This document shows, piece by piece, positions 34,678 to 42,842 of a stretch of DNA of 50,072 bases (within the stretch, counting starts at the first letter, position 1; each line of letters opens with the position of its first letter). Below the pieces are notes generated by a model, which saw only the letters and a program-made list of their open reading frames with translations, ran no database searches and was not told the origin of the DNA. This stretch comes from an uncultured Clostridiaceae bacterium. Its GTDB lineage: Bacteria; Bacillota; Clostridia; Lachnospirales; Lachnospiraceae. The DNA lies in contig CABSIM010000015.1 in the NCBI GenBank assembly GCA_902477765.1, positions 1-50,072 on the forward strand, in the 5' to 3' direction. The translations under genes were made by a program, and so were the position numbers.

Positions 34678-34694
34678 ACTTTGAATATCAAAGT
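34678..34694. promoter_or_regulatory. FabT-like operator of the fatty-acid operon
   Basis: Perfect palindrome ACTTTGA-ATA-TCAAAGT. It overlaps the likely transcription start of the fab promoter (11 bases past the -10 box). From memory, MarR-family FabT repressors of Firmicutes bind TTTGA-N3-TCAAA sites at fab promoters. No fabT gene is in the window. Confidence 0.65.
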
Positions 34695-34704
34695 AATTAT
34701 CAAT

Positions 34705-34733
34705 ATGGTAATTCCTGCCGCATGATTTGTCAA
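34705..34733 (-). promoter_or_regulatory. Sigma-A type promoter of the fatty-acid operon
   Basis: Minus strand: -35 TTGACA (34728-34733), 17-base spacer, -10 TACCAT (34705-34710). About 75 bases upstream of fabH. Confidence 0.7.
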
Positions 34734-34919
34734 GATATTTTTTGCTTCTTCCATCGACAAATTCCCTTATTTTCTGCCTGTTCACGGGATTCTGTCCATC
34801 GCAGCGCCCCCTCCTTTCCCGGACCGGTTCCACAGACTCTCCAGGATACGGTACCTTCCGTTCCGTATCATTCCCTGTTTCCTCATCACTGGACTGGTCA
34901 ATAAATCTAAAATTGGCTA
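34734..34919. other. Divergent intergenic region, no gene found
   Basis: About 190 bases between the fab promoter and the promoter of the amidohydrolase gene. A 100-codon open frame covers it on the minus strand but spans the fab promoter and has no recognisable content; I see nothing else here. Confidence 0.5.
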
Positions 34920-34948
34920 TTTTAATCATGCCATACATGGCCTATGAT
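34920..34948 (+). promoter_or_regulatory. Possible promoter of the amidohydrolase gene with palindrome in the spacer
   Basis: TTTTAA (34920-34925), 17-base spacer, TATGAT (34943-34948). The spacer holds the palindrome GCCAT-AC-ATGGC (34930-34941), which could be a regulator site. The -35 match is poor. Confidence 0.35.
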
Positions 34949-34997
34949 AGGGAAAAACAGATCCGGCCCTGGACCGGCACGCAAGGAGGACTGCTTC

Positions 34998-35744
34998 ATG
35001 GACGAATTCAGACGCCACAGAAAAATTGATGCCCATACCCATATCGGCTCATTCGGAAGTCCGTTCAACATTAATTTTGATACCGGCCGTCTTCTGGAAC
35101 AGATGGATACCTATCAGATTGAAAAGACCATTCTCTGTTCTTCAGACTGCCATGGAAACGAGGAAACGGCTGCTGCTTTCCGCCGGTATCCGGACAGAAT
35201 CATCCCCCTGATGTGGATCAACTGCTCCGAAGGAACACCGGCCTATGACGAGCTGGAACACTATCTCCGCGATGAACAGTTTGCCGGCGCCAAGCTGCAG
35301 ACCCTGTTTGACGGATATACCGCCGATGCTCCCTGTATCGATCCGGCTGCAGAGATCTGTGAGCAGTATGAAAAGCCCATGTTCATCCATTCCGGCCATC
35401 CCCCGTTTTCCCTTCCCTGGCAGATCGGGCTGCTGGCCGAACGCCACCCACGGCTCTCCATTGTAATGATCCATATGGGGCATGCCCACGGGGTCTATGT
35501 GGACGCGGCCATTGCCATGGCCAGAAAATACAGCAACATCTGGCTGGAAACTTCCGGTACATCCATGAGCTGCCAGATCCGGAACGCCTACGAAACCGTG
35601 GGCCATGAACGGGTCATGTTCGGCATCGATTCCCCGTTCCACCACCCCACCGTGGAAATTCAGAAAATCCTGGCCAGCGGTGTGGATGAAAAAGGACTTG
35701 AAAATATCTTCTTCAACAATGCGGCAAAATTCATGAAACTGTAA
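34998..35744 (+). CDS. Amidohydrolase-2 family metal-dependent hydrolase
   Basis: 248 residues from the ATG at 34998, placed 10 bases after AAGGAGGA; an upstream ATG at 34944 has no site and overlaps the promoter. TIM-barrel metal hydrolase: first metal motif DAHTHIG (11-17), MFIHSGHP near 133, IHMGHAHG near 158, and FGIDSPFHHP near 213 with the last metal/catalytic Asp. These are the marks of the ACMSD/TIM-barrel (amidohydrolase_2) group of decarboxylases and hydrolases. Substrate unknown. It stands alone at the head of the plus-strand cluster. Confidence 0.85.
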   Translation: MDEFRRHRKIDAHTHIGSFGSPFNINFDTGRLLEQMDTYQIEKTILCSSDCHGNEETAAAFRRYPDRIIPLMWINCSEGTPAYDELEHYLRDEQFAGAKLQTLFDGYTADAPCIDPAAEICEQYEKPMFIHSGHPPFSLPWQIGLLAERHPRLSIVMIHMGHAHGVYVDAAIAMARKYSNIWLETSGTSMSCQIRNAYETVGHERVMFGIDSPFHHPTVEIQKILASGVDEKGLENIFFNNAAKFMKL

Positions 35745-35745
35745 T

Positions 35746-35817
35746 TTCCGGCCCGGATCCGCAGCCGGAGACATCCGGCTCCGGTCCATGACGCGTTCTC
35801 ACGATGCGGGTCCGGAA
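35746..35817 (+). other. GC-rich structured 5' region before the ECF gene
   Basis: CCGGATCCGCA (35753-35763) can pair with TGCGGGTCCGG (35805-35815, one G-U), enclosing a smaller AGCCGG/CCGGCT hairpin (35763-35780). No T-run follows, so it is not a standard terminator for the amidohydrolase gene. It could be a folded mRNA leader controlling the S component, but I cannot match a known riboswitch. Confidence 0.4.
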
Positions 35818-35851
35818 TCTGTCTGACTGCTTTTGAAAGGACTGACCCACA

Positions 35852-36376
35852 ATGAAACATACCGACTACGAAACATCATACTCTCCAAAAGACCTGGCTC
35901 TCACGGGAATCATGACTGCTCTGGTCTTTACCGGCACCTTTTTCCTTAAAATCCCGTCTCCCTTTGGCTATACACATCTGGGAGACTGCATGATCATTCT
36001 GTCTGTGCGTCTTCTCGGTACCCGGCGCGGGGCACTGGCCGGTGCCATTGGGGCCGGACTGGCAGATTTTCTGGGCGGATATGCCATATGGATTCTTCCC
36101 ACCATAATCCTGAAAATGCTCTGGGCACTGATCATCGGCCTTTTTTCGGACAGGCTTCTTCCCGGATGCCGCTGCGGCTGGCTGCCGGGTGCCATTGTCG
36201 GAGGAATTGTCCATGTGACCGGTTACTTTCTGGTAAACATTCCTCTGTACGGTACAGCCGCTGCCTTTGCAGAACTTCCGGGCCTTACGGCTCAGACCGG
36301 CACCGGCATTGTTCTGGGCGCCATTCTGTACCATGCCCTTTCCCGCTCTCAGGTTATCCGCAGGCTGAAGGCATAA
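35852..36376 (+). CDS. ECF transporter S component (vitamin-type substrate binder)
   Basis: 174-residue hydrophobic protein with about five to six membrane helices. HLGDCMIILSVRLLGTRRGALAGAIGAGLADFLGGYAIW (about 42-80) is typical of S components of the riboflavin-like PF07155 group, and FFLKIPSPFGYTHLGD marks the substrate loop. S components pair with a shared energy module (EcfT, EcfA1, EcfA2), whose genes are not here. The substrate could be a vitamin or precursor; not determinable. GAAAGGA precedes the start. 107 bases after the amidohydrolase gene. Confidence 0.85.
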   Translation: MKHTDYETSYSPKDLALTGIMTALVFTGTFFLKIPSPFGYTHLGDCMIILSVRLLGTRRGALAGAIGAGLADFLGGYAIWILPTIILKMLWALIIGLFSDRLLPGCRCGWLPGAIVGGIVHVTGYFLVNIPLYGTAAAFAELPGLTAQTGTGIVLGAILYHALSRSQVIRRLKA

Positions 36377-36473
36377 AAATCCGTTCCGGCAGCTGCTCTT
36401 CATATTTCCGGGCATCCTGCTCCCCTTTATGTCTGCTTTCCTCCATATTCCTTCTCTTTTGCACGGATTTTAT

Positions 36474-36503
36474 TTGAAAAAGCTTCAGGGACCATGATAT
36501 AAT
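36474..36503 (+). promoter_or_regulatory. Sigma-A type promoter of the LysR gene
   Basis: -35 TTGAAA (36474-36479), 18-base spacer, -10 TATAAT (36498-36503) with an extended TG. About 54 bases before the start codon. Confidence 0.7.
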
Positions 36504-36556
36504 TTTCATAACTGATCACTTCACTGACCCGTATACTCACCATGGAGGCAGCACAT

Positions 36557-37537
36557 ATGGAACGGGATATTGATTATGTTATCGCGGTAGCAGAATGCAG
36601 AAGCATCTCAAAGGCGGCAGAAGTACTTTATATCAGCCAGCCTTCCCTCAGCAGATATCTGTCCAATCTGGAACAGGAACTGGGGGTCAGCCTGTTTGTC
36701 CGGACTCTCAACGGAACGGAACTTACGGAAGCCGGGAAAATCTATGTGAAATATGCAAAAGAAATACGGCTTTTAAGAAGCACCATGGAATCAAAAATCC
36801 GTGATTTCAAAAGAACCGGCGAGAAAAAGATCCGGATCGGGATGACCCTGAATGCAGCGTCCCTTTCCGCATTCAACGTGGTGGAGGCCATAAACAGAAA
36901 ATATCCCGACTGCCGGGTGGAAATTTTCAATATTTTATCCAAGGATGTCTGTTCCGAACTGAAAAAGGGAACCTATAACTTTGCTGTGGGCCCCAATGTG
37001 GCTGTGACAAAGGATTTTACCTATGAAATCCTGTACAACGATCCCTATATTTTGCTGGTTCCCGTCCGTTATGACCTCACTCCTTACGTGGAATACCGTC
37101 CAGGCCTGAAGTTTCCGTATCTGGACCTGCGCAGACTCCCTCCTCTCGATTACATTCTTCAGGAAAATACCACGTTTGTGCGGAAAAGTTTTGACCGGAT
37201 CTGCAGAAACCTCAGACTTTCCATCACGCCCCGGATGCTTGTGACCAGCAGCACCCTGGCAATCCAGGCCGCGGAAAACGGCATCGGATGCTGTATTGCA
37301 GTGGTGGGACATCTGGCATACCTGAACCAGCCGGAACGGCTTAATTTCTATCAGATCAGCGATACGGACCATTCCTCCGCCGGAGTGATCCATCTGCGCA
37401 GCCGGATGCTTTCCGAAGAGGAAGTCTATTGTATTTCCTGTATCAAAAAGGCGCTGGTGGCCGGAGAAAATGAAATACTCCGCCGCCTGGATGCCGCGGG
37501 AAAACTGATTCATACCGAACCATCTGCCGGGATATAG
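36557..37537 (+). CDS. LysR-family transcriptional regulator
   Basis: 327 residues from the ATG at 36557, with GGAGG 8 bases upstream; the ATG at 36542 is itself part of that region. Winged helix at 1-60: ISKAAEVLYISQPSLSRYLSNLEQELGVSLF is a classical LysR helix-turn-helix. The effector domain (about 90-300) has the usual two-lobe pattern. It is followed by a terminator, then by a promoter for the transporter, so it probably controls the transporter and hydrolase downstream. Effector unknown. Confidence 0.92.
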   Translation: MERDIDYVIAVAECRSISKAAEVLYISQPSLSRYLSNLEQELGVSLFVRTLNGTELTEAGKIYVKYAKEIRLLRSTMESKIRDFKRTGEKKIRIGMTLNAASLSAFNVVEAINRKYPDCRVEIFNILSKDVCSELKKGTYNFAVGPNVAVTKDFTYEILYNDPYILLVPVRYDLTPYVEYRPGLKFPYLDLRRLPPLDYILQENTTFVRKSFDRICRNLRLSITPRMLVTSSTLAIQAAENGIGCCIAVVGHLAYLNQPERLNFYQISDTDHSSAGVIHLRSRMLSEEEVYCISCIKKALVAGENEILRRLDAAGKLIHTEPSAGI

Positions 37538-37560
37538 CTTTATGCTATATCCCCATTTTA
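37529..37560 (+). terminator. Terminator of the LysR gene, overlapping its stop codon
   Basis: GGGATATAGC / GCTATATCCC, perfect 10-base stem (37529-37538 and 37544-37553), 5-base loop, then CATTTTATTT. The TAG stop codon (37535-37537) lies inside the left arm. Confidence 0.8.
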
Positions 37561-37568
37561 TTTAGGCA

Positions 37569-37598
37569 TTGGAAAAACTTCCGGAATCCTTCTATACT
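37569..37598 (+). promoter_or_regulatory. Sigma-A type promoter of the DASS transporter gene
   Basis: -35 TTGGAA (37569-37574), 18-base spacer, -10 TATACT (37593-37598). It follows the LysR terminator at once and lies 64 bases before the start codon, a usual place for control by LysR. Confidence 0.65.
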
Positions 37599-37662
37599 GA
37601 ATTCAGTTGATCATGTGCCGGCCGGCATAAATCCGCTCGAATATGTACAGGAGGTTTCATCT

Positions 37663-38946
37663 ATGAATATGACATTGTTTTGGGCATTTGTCTGCCTGGT
37701 AATTTTTGTTGTTGTTCTTGCGCATCCAAAACTGCCGAACTGGATGTCCTTCCCGTGTCTGGCCCCGGTGGCTCTTCTGGCCGGCGTCATGGGTGCATCC
37801 GATATCTATGCCGTTCTGAACAGCTCCAGCCTGCATCTGATGATCATTATCTGCATGTTTTCCGGAATGATCGCTGCCACAGGCCTGGATATTGTCATCG
37901 GCGATTTCGTGGACCGGTTTACCAGTTCTCAGACCGGTGCCAAAAAGGAAATGATGATCATGGCCATTATCTTTCTTATTTCCGGTCTGATCTCCACTGT
38001 TCTCCAGAACAGCTATGTGGCTCTTGCCCTTCTTCCCGTTCTCAAGAGTATTGCTCGTAAAAACCGCATCAGCCTTTCCAAGCTGGTTCTTTTCGTCATT
38101 TATGCCACGACTCTGGGAGGAGCTGTAACCCTGATCGGCACTCCCACCAACGTATATGCCAACTCCGCGCTTGAAGAAGCAGGCCTTGACCTGTTCGGAA
38201 TGCTGGATTTCGCATGGGTTGCTGTTCCGATCTTCATCCTGGGAGGAATCTACATGGTAGTCATGAACCGCTGGTGTGCTTCTTATGATGACTTTGGTGA
38301 AGAAGTTGTGGAAAAACAGCTGACCCAGTCTCAGAAAAACAAGCAGAAGGTTGTGGGTATTGCTTTTGTGATTTTCCTGGCAGCTCTGGTCCTCAAGTCT
38401 CTGAGCATCATCTCACTGGATCCCAACTTTGTAGGATATGCCATGATTGCCATTGCAATCCTCACCACCGTGGTTTCTCCCAAGGAAGCCTTAAGCTCTC
38501 TTGATGCTGCCATGATCATTTTCTGCGCCGGCATTAACCTGATGATTGCCATCATGAACCAGAGCGGGCTCGGAGATGTGTTCGGAAACACGATCATCGC
38601 CATCATCGGAGAATCCAAAAACCTGTATCTGATTACCGCCGTATTATGTATCGGTGCATCCATTGCAACACAGTTCATGAACAATATGGCCTGCGCCGGT
38701 ATGCTGGCTCCGGTGGGAATTTCCATTGCAAATTCTCTCGGTGCCAATCCTCAGGCCATTGTCCTGGCCATTGCCATCGGAGCCGGCTGTTCCTACCTGA
38801 CTCCCATTGCATCGGGAACCAACCAGACCATGCTTATTTTCACAAAACTGAAGTTCCAGGATTTTGCGAAATTCGGATGGCCGCTGCTGATCATTTCCTG
38901 GATCTGCTGCGTACTCATTCTTCCCCAGGTATTCCCGTTTTTCTAA
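37663..38946 (+). CDS. DASS/SLC13-family anion or dicarboxylate transporter
   Basis: 427 residues from the ATG at 37663 (AGGAGG 9 bases upstream). About 11 to 12 membrane segments. The two Ser/Asn-Thr motifs of the DASS family are visible as GTPTNVYANSAL (about 163-174) and IASGTNQTM (near 395-403), within re-entrant hairpins that hold sodium and the carboxylate. Related proteins carry dicarboxylates, sulfate or similar anions; the substrate is not set by sequence. Twelve bases separate it from the serine hydrolase, so the two are likely one operon. Confidence 0.85.
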   Translation: MNMTLFWAFVCLVIFVVVLAHPKLPNWMSFPCLAPVALLAGVMGASDIYAVLNSSSLHLMIIICMFSGMIAATGLDIVIGDFVDRFTSSQTGAKKEMMIMAIIFLISGLISTVLQNSYVALALLPVLKSIARKNRISLSKLVLFVIYATTLGGAVTLIGTPTNVYANSALEEAGLDLFGMLDFAWVAVPIFILGGIYMVVMNRWCASYDDFGEEVVEKQLTQSQKNKQKVVGIAFVIFLAALVLKSLSIISLDPNFVGYAMIAIAILTTVVSPKEALSSLDAAMIIFCAGINLMIAIMNQSGLGDVFGNTIIAIIGESKNLYLITAVLCIGASIATQFMNNMACAGMLAPVGISIANSLGANPQAIVLAIAIGAGCSYLTPIASGTNQTMLIFTKLKFQDFAKFGWPLLIISWICCVLILPQVFPFF

Positions 38947-38958
38947 GGAGATCTTTTT

Positions 38959-40428
38959 ATGACAACTGAACTTGAACGCTCAACTCCTTCCAAGGAAGGA
39001 ATCAACCCTGAATTCATCATCAACTTTCTCAATGCCTGTGAGAAGGAAGAATCAGAAATTCACGGAATTATGATTGCAAGGCATAACAAGGTGATTTTTG
39101 AAGCCTATCAGTCACCCTATGCCGCAGATATTCCGCATATCATGCATTCCTTTACCAAAACTCTCACCAACACAGCTGCTGCCCTGGCTTACGAAGACGG
39201 TCTGCTCCGCCTGGACGACCCGCTGCTTAAATTCTTTCCGGAGTATGAAAAGGATGCCAACGAATATCTGAAAGCCTGCACCATATATAATCTCATCACC
39301 ATGAGAAACGGCCAGCAGAGAAGCATCGGCGGCAATGAATGGAGACCTCTTAAGACCAGCTGGAAAGATGCATATTTTCAGGTTCCTTTTGATAAAGAAC
39401 CAGGAAAAACATATATGTATTCCAGTGGAAACAGCTACATACTTTCCTGGATCGTACAGAAACTGGAAGGAAAAACCTGCCGCGAACTGGTGCAGGAACG
39501 GGTCGGGAAAAAAATCGGGCTCACGGATTTTCCCTGGATGCTGAGTCCGGAAGGTGTCTGCTCCGGCGGCAACGGCGTTTCTCTTACCACCGAAGACATG
39601 CTGCGGATCGGCCTGCTCTACCTCAATAAAGGAAAATGGAACGGAGAACAGCTGATTCCTGAGGAATGGATTGACTATGCCATGGGCTACAAAGATCCTC
39701 TGGAACCCGTGGACGGCTTTCAGTATAACTTTCACTGGGATCATTTCCAGGACATCTGGGCTGCCCGGGGAATGTTCGGACAGACCTGCGGACAGGTGCC
39801 CTCACTGGACATGGTATTTGCCATCACAGCTGCGGATTCCCGCTATACGGCCATGAAACTGTTCCAGCGTGAGATCATTGATCCCATCAGAGCAGGAGCA
39901 GGAACGACTCCGGACGGCGTCTCCGGTTCAGTCCGGGAAAACAGTGAGCACTTTGAAGAAGTTCTCCGTCAGAAGGGGCTCCGGATGACCCTGGAAGGGA
40001 AGTATTCTTCTGTACGGTCCCATTTCATGCCGGAAAAAAATGATTATGTCTTTCTTCCGGAAGAAAACAAAGATCATGTCAGAAAAGTAGAATTTCACTT
40101 CCACCCGGACCAGTCCTTCACCTATGTGATGGAAGACCACAGAGGCCGCCATCAGGTAACCGCGGGCCTGGACCGGTGGATCTCCGGAGCAACCACCATG
40201 ACCGGCGCATATCTTCACCACCAGTACGAACCGGATCTTTCCAGAATTTCTGCCATTGCTTACTGGTCTGATGAAAGCACATTGCAGATGGAATGGAGAT
40301 TTCCGGAAATGGCGTTCTGCGATCAGGTTTCCATTACCTGGAACGGAGAGACGGTTCTCGTAAACCGCAGGGTCAACATGAATTCTCAGGATCTGGAACG
40401 CCCGACTCTTATCCTGAAACCGATATAA
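38959..40428 (+). CDS. Serine hydrolase, beta-lactamase class C/PBP-like family
   Basis: 489 residues. Catalytic SxxK motif SFTK at 64-67 with Ser64; a YSSGNSY motif near 153-159 in the place of YxN; GMFGQTCG near 270 in the place of the third motif (KTG-like). No signal peptide is seen, so it is probably cytoplasmic, which argues against a cell-wall role. A C-terminal beta domain (about 330-489) is like those of other serine hydrolases of this group. TAAGGAG precedes the start. Coupled with the DASS transporter, it may cleave an ester or amide brought in by that transporter. Confidence 0.85.
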   Translation: MTTELERSTPSKEGINPEFIINFLNACEKEESEIHGIMIARHNKVIFEAYQSPYAADIPHIMHSFTKTLTNTAAALAYEDGLLRLDDPLLKFFPEYEKDANEYLKACTIYNLITMRNGQQRSIGGNEWRPLKTSWKDAYFQVPFDKEPGKTYMYSSGNSYILSWIVQKLEGKTCRELVQERVGKKIGLTDFPWMLSPEGVCSGGNGVSLTTEDMLRIGLLYLNKGKWNGEQLIPEEWIDYAMGYKDPLEPVDGFQYNFHWDHFQDIWAARGMFGQTCGQVPSLDMVFAITAADSRYTAMKLFQREIIDPIRAGAGTTPDGVSGSVRENSEHFEEVLRQKGLRMTLEGKYSSVRSHFMPEKNDYVFLPEENKDHVRKVEFHFHPDQSFTYVMEDHRGRHQVTAGLDRWISGATTMTGAYLHHQYEPDLSRISAIAYWSDESTLQMEWRFPEMAFCDQVSITWNGETVLVNRRVNMNSQDLERPTLILKPI

Positions 40429-40460
40429 AAACGATCCGGCTGCCGCCGGACCGATACAGC

Positions 40461-40500
40461 AATGCCGGAGGCGTTTTTTAGCCTCCGGCATTTTATGGTG
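40461..40500 (+). terminator. Terminator between convergent genes
   Basis: AATGCCGGAGGC / GCCTCCGGCATT, perfect 12-base stem (40461-40472, 40481-40492), 8-base T-rich loop, followed by TTATGGTGTTTTT. It follows the serine hydrolase and may also limit the minus-strand PLD transcript. Confidence 0.8.
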
Positions 40501-40514
40501 TTTTTCTCATTCTC

Positions 40515-41960
40515 CTATACAAGACAGCGAAATCCCTGCATCAGGAATCCCACCGCAAACATTGCTGCTTTCTTCCATACCGGTATTTCCCCGACAGTCA
40601 GATGATCCGGTATTTCATATGTATCCGGCCCGGTCACCTTCCTGCTGTCTGCCTGCATATATTCCATATATCCCGCCAGTTCTTCCGCTATTTCCCTGCT
40701 GTGGATGGCAACCATCAGTTCCGTGTCCACATAGGTACTTCTGAGATCCATATTATAGGAGCCGATCACAGCCATATCGTGATCTACCACCATGGATTTT
40801 CCATGACTGGACTGTCCTCCGTCATATTCATAAACGGTGATCCCCGTTTTCAGGATTTCACCTTTCCGGAACAGATAATCACTGGATGCCATGAAATTAT
40901 CTCCGTTTTCCACGGAATTGATCAGTACTCTGGTGTCCGGCACCTGGTCTGCCAGATAATCCAGCTGATCCAGCATATAGGAATTGCATACCAAATATGG
41001 AGTCTGAATCAGGACACGGGACTCTGCCTGTTCTGCCAGTTCCATCATCTGACAGAATACCTCCGGCTCCTTTCCGTAAATATGAGTCGGATTGCTGATA
41101 AGGGTCACCTTACTGGTTTCTTTTGTTGCGTTTTCATAATCAAAGGATTCTGCCTTCAGAAGATCCGGACGTTCCGCCTCAAGCCGTTCATATCTTTCCT
41201 CAAGACTGTCTATTTCCCGCCGCACCCCATTCCGTTCCCTCAGGGATTCGTCCTCATGAAAAAATGTGCACTCATCCTTTTTCCACATTTCCTCAAAATA
41301 TGTTTCAACCTGGAACAGAGAACTGTCCCTGCTTTCTGTCCCATGTCTGGTATTGTAAATCAGAACTTCCCTGTCGCAGCTTCTGTGCTCCGTGGGATAC
41401 TCGCCTATAAAATAATCAAACTGGTTGCGCCCTCCCAGAATATAAGCAAGATCATCCACAATAATATATTTGTCGTGCATCCGTCCCTGTGTTTTCCATG
41501 GAATCAGAGGATTCAGCCGGTTATACAGTTTGATTTCCACGTTGGGATGAGAAGAAACCGCGTAAAAAAGATCCCGGTTTTCCATCCGGACGAAACCGCT
41601 GATGCCATCCACCAGAATCCGGACCTGCACACCTTCTTCTGCCTTTTTACAGAGCACCGCAAGAACATCTCTGGTGCTTTCTCCGTCCCTCATGTCAAAA
41701 GTGGACATGACAATTCTGTCTTCCGCCTGGGAAAACAGCCGCATCCTTTCTTCCCAGGCGCTCAGATTGGTTTCCATGATCATGGCCCGGTCAGGCCCAG
41801 CTCCCTCTCCGTAAAACTCTTTTTCCTGCATGGCTTTTGCTGTCTGCTCCGTAATCTCCTGATAACTCAGAAACGGCGCAGACGCCCCTGCCAGGTAAAG
41901 AAATACCGCTGCAAAAACAGCTGCCAGCCCTGCCGCCCATTTTTTTCCTTGGAATTTCGT
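40515..41960 (-). CDS. Phospholipase-D family membrane protein, probable non-AUG start
   Basis: Two HKD motifs mark the PLD superfamily (cardiolipin-synthase-like): HDKYIIVDD with GGRN, and HGKSMVVD with GSYN. The first ATG (41831) gives 438 residues with no membrane segment. The same frame is open to 41981 and upstream codons encode KFQGKKW then a long hydrophobic helix (AAGLAAVFAAVFLYLAG), a good membrane anchor. There is no ATG, GTG or TTG in this stretch; an ACG at 41958-41960 sits 8 bases after AGGAGG, so I start there (481 residues). The site lies in the last codons of rsmI. An unseen frameshift or sequencing error would also explain it. Probably a phosphatidyl transferase or hydrolase at the membrane. 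Confidence 0.75.
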   Translation of the reverse strand, partial: TKFQGKKWAAGLAAVFAAVFLYLAGASAPFLSYQEITEQTAKAMQEKEFYGEGAGPDRAMIMETNLSAWEERMRLFSQAEDRIVMSTFDMRDGESTRDVLAVLCKKAEEGVQVRILVDGISGFVRMENRDLFYAVSSHPNVEIKLYNRLNPLIPWKTQGRMHDKYIIVDDLAYILGGRNQFDYFIGEYPTEHRSCDREVLIYNTRHGTESRDSSLFQVETYFEEMWKKDECTFFHEDESLRERNGVRREIDSLEERYERLEAERPDLLKAESFDYENATKETSKVTLISNPTHIYGKEPEVFCQMMELAEQAESRVLIQTPYLVCNSYMLDQLDYLADQVPDTRVLINSVENGDNFMASSDYLFRKGEILKTGITVYEYDGGQSSHGKSMVVDHDMAVIGSYNMDLRSTYVDTELMVAIHSREIAEELAGYMEYMQADSRKVTGPDTYEIPDHLTVGEIPVWKKAAMFAVGFLMQGFRCLV

Positions 41961-41961
41961 T

Positions 41962-42813
41962 TTATTTTCCTCCTGGATTCATCAGAGACTGGTATACATC
42001 TCTTTTGCTGATGCCCCGGTCCTTTGCCACCAGTTTCATGGCCTCTTTTCTGTCGATTCCCCGGGACAGATACTGCTCCATGTGCTCTTCCAGAGGCATG
42101 GAAGCCCATGCCTGTTCCGCTTCCTTCTGAATCTGGGCAGGATCCTTTCCCTCAAGGACCAGCACGCATTCTCCCCTCGGCTCCTCTGTTTCATAAAAAG
42201 CCAGAGCACCTGAAATTGTGGTCCGGAACACCGTCTCATGCTTTTTGGTAAGTTCCCTGCATACAGACACATTCCTGTCTCCCAGAGCATCCTGAAGTTC
42301 TCCCAGCGTTCTCACCAGACGGTGCGGTGCCTCATACAGGATAATCGTTCTGGTCTCATGTTTCAGTTCTTCCAGAATTCTTGCCCTTTCTTTTTTATCC
42401 GGCGGAAGAAAAGCCTCAAATGCAAATCTTCTGGTGGCCATTCCCGATATGGTCAGTGCTGTGATGCAGGCAGCCGGCCCGGGCAGTGATGTCAGTTCAA
42501 TTCCCGCTTCCCAGCACTGCTTCACCAGTTCCTCCCCCGGATCCGAAATTCCAGGTGTTCCCGCATCGGTAATCAGGGCCACATTGAGCCCTTCTTTCAT
42601 CTTTTCCACCAGATAACGGGCCTTTTCTATTTTATTGAACTCATGGTAGCTGGTCATGGGCGTTCCGATCCCGAAATGATTCAGAAGTTTGATGCTGTGC
42701 CTCGTATCTTCTGCAGCAATCAGGTCCACTTCCTTCAGGGTGTTCAGAACCCGCAGCGTGATGTCCTCCAGATTTCCGATGGGCGTCGCGCATAAATACA
42801 GTTTTCCCTGCAT
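41962..42813 (-). CDS. rsmI: 16S rRNA 2'-O-ribose C1402 methyltransferase RsmI
   Basis: 283 residues from the ATG at 42813 (GGGAGA upstream); the ORF opens earlier at 42846 but the family begins at GKLYLCATPIGNLEDITLR. Motifs: ATPIGNLED at 9-17, AEDTRHSIKLLNHFGI near 35, DAGTPGISDPGEELV near 81-95, and SLPGPAA near 107. It methylates the ribose of C1402 in the decoding centre. It lies 29 bases after yabB, in the Bacillus order. Confidence 0.96.
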   Translation of the reverse strand: MQGKLYLCATPIGNLEDITLRVLNTLKEVDLIAAEDTRHSIKLLNHFGIGTPMTSYHEFNKIEKARYLVEKMKEGLNVALITDAGTPGISDPGEELVKQCWEAGIELTSLPGPAACITALTISGMATRRFAFEAFLPPDKKERARILEELKHETRTIILYEAPHRLVRTLGELQDALGDRNVSVCRELTKKHETVFRTTISGALAFYETEEPRGECVLVLEGKDPAQIQKEAEQAWASMPLEEHMEQYLSRGIDRKEAMKLVAKDRGISKRDVYQSLMNPGGK

Positions 42814-42842
42814 CTTTCTTCTCCCTTCTCCGGCAGACAGCT

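Noticed and set aside
34734..34835. Short leader-peptide-like frame with a good ribosome site upstream of the fab promoter
   Set aside because: Only five codons and upstream of the predicted transcription start, so it would not be in the fab transcript.
34636..34938. 100-codon minus-strand frame upstream of fabH
   Set aside because: It spans the fab promoter and FabT-like operator and has low-complexity charged content without family features.
40602..42011. 469-codon plus-strand open frame opposite the PLD gene
   Set aside because: Antisense shadow; the minus frame has both HKD motifs.
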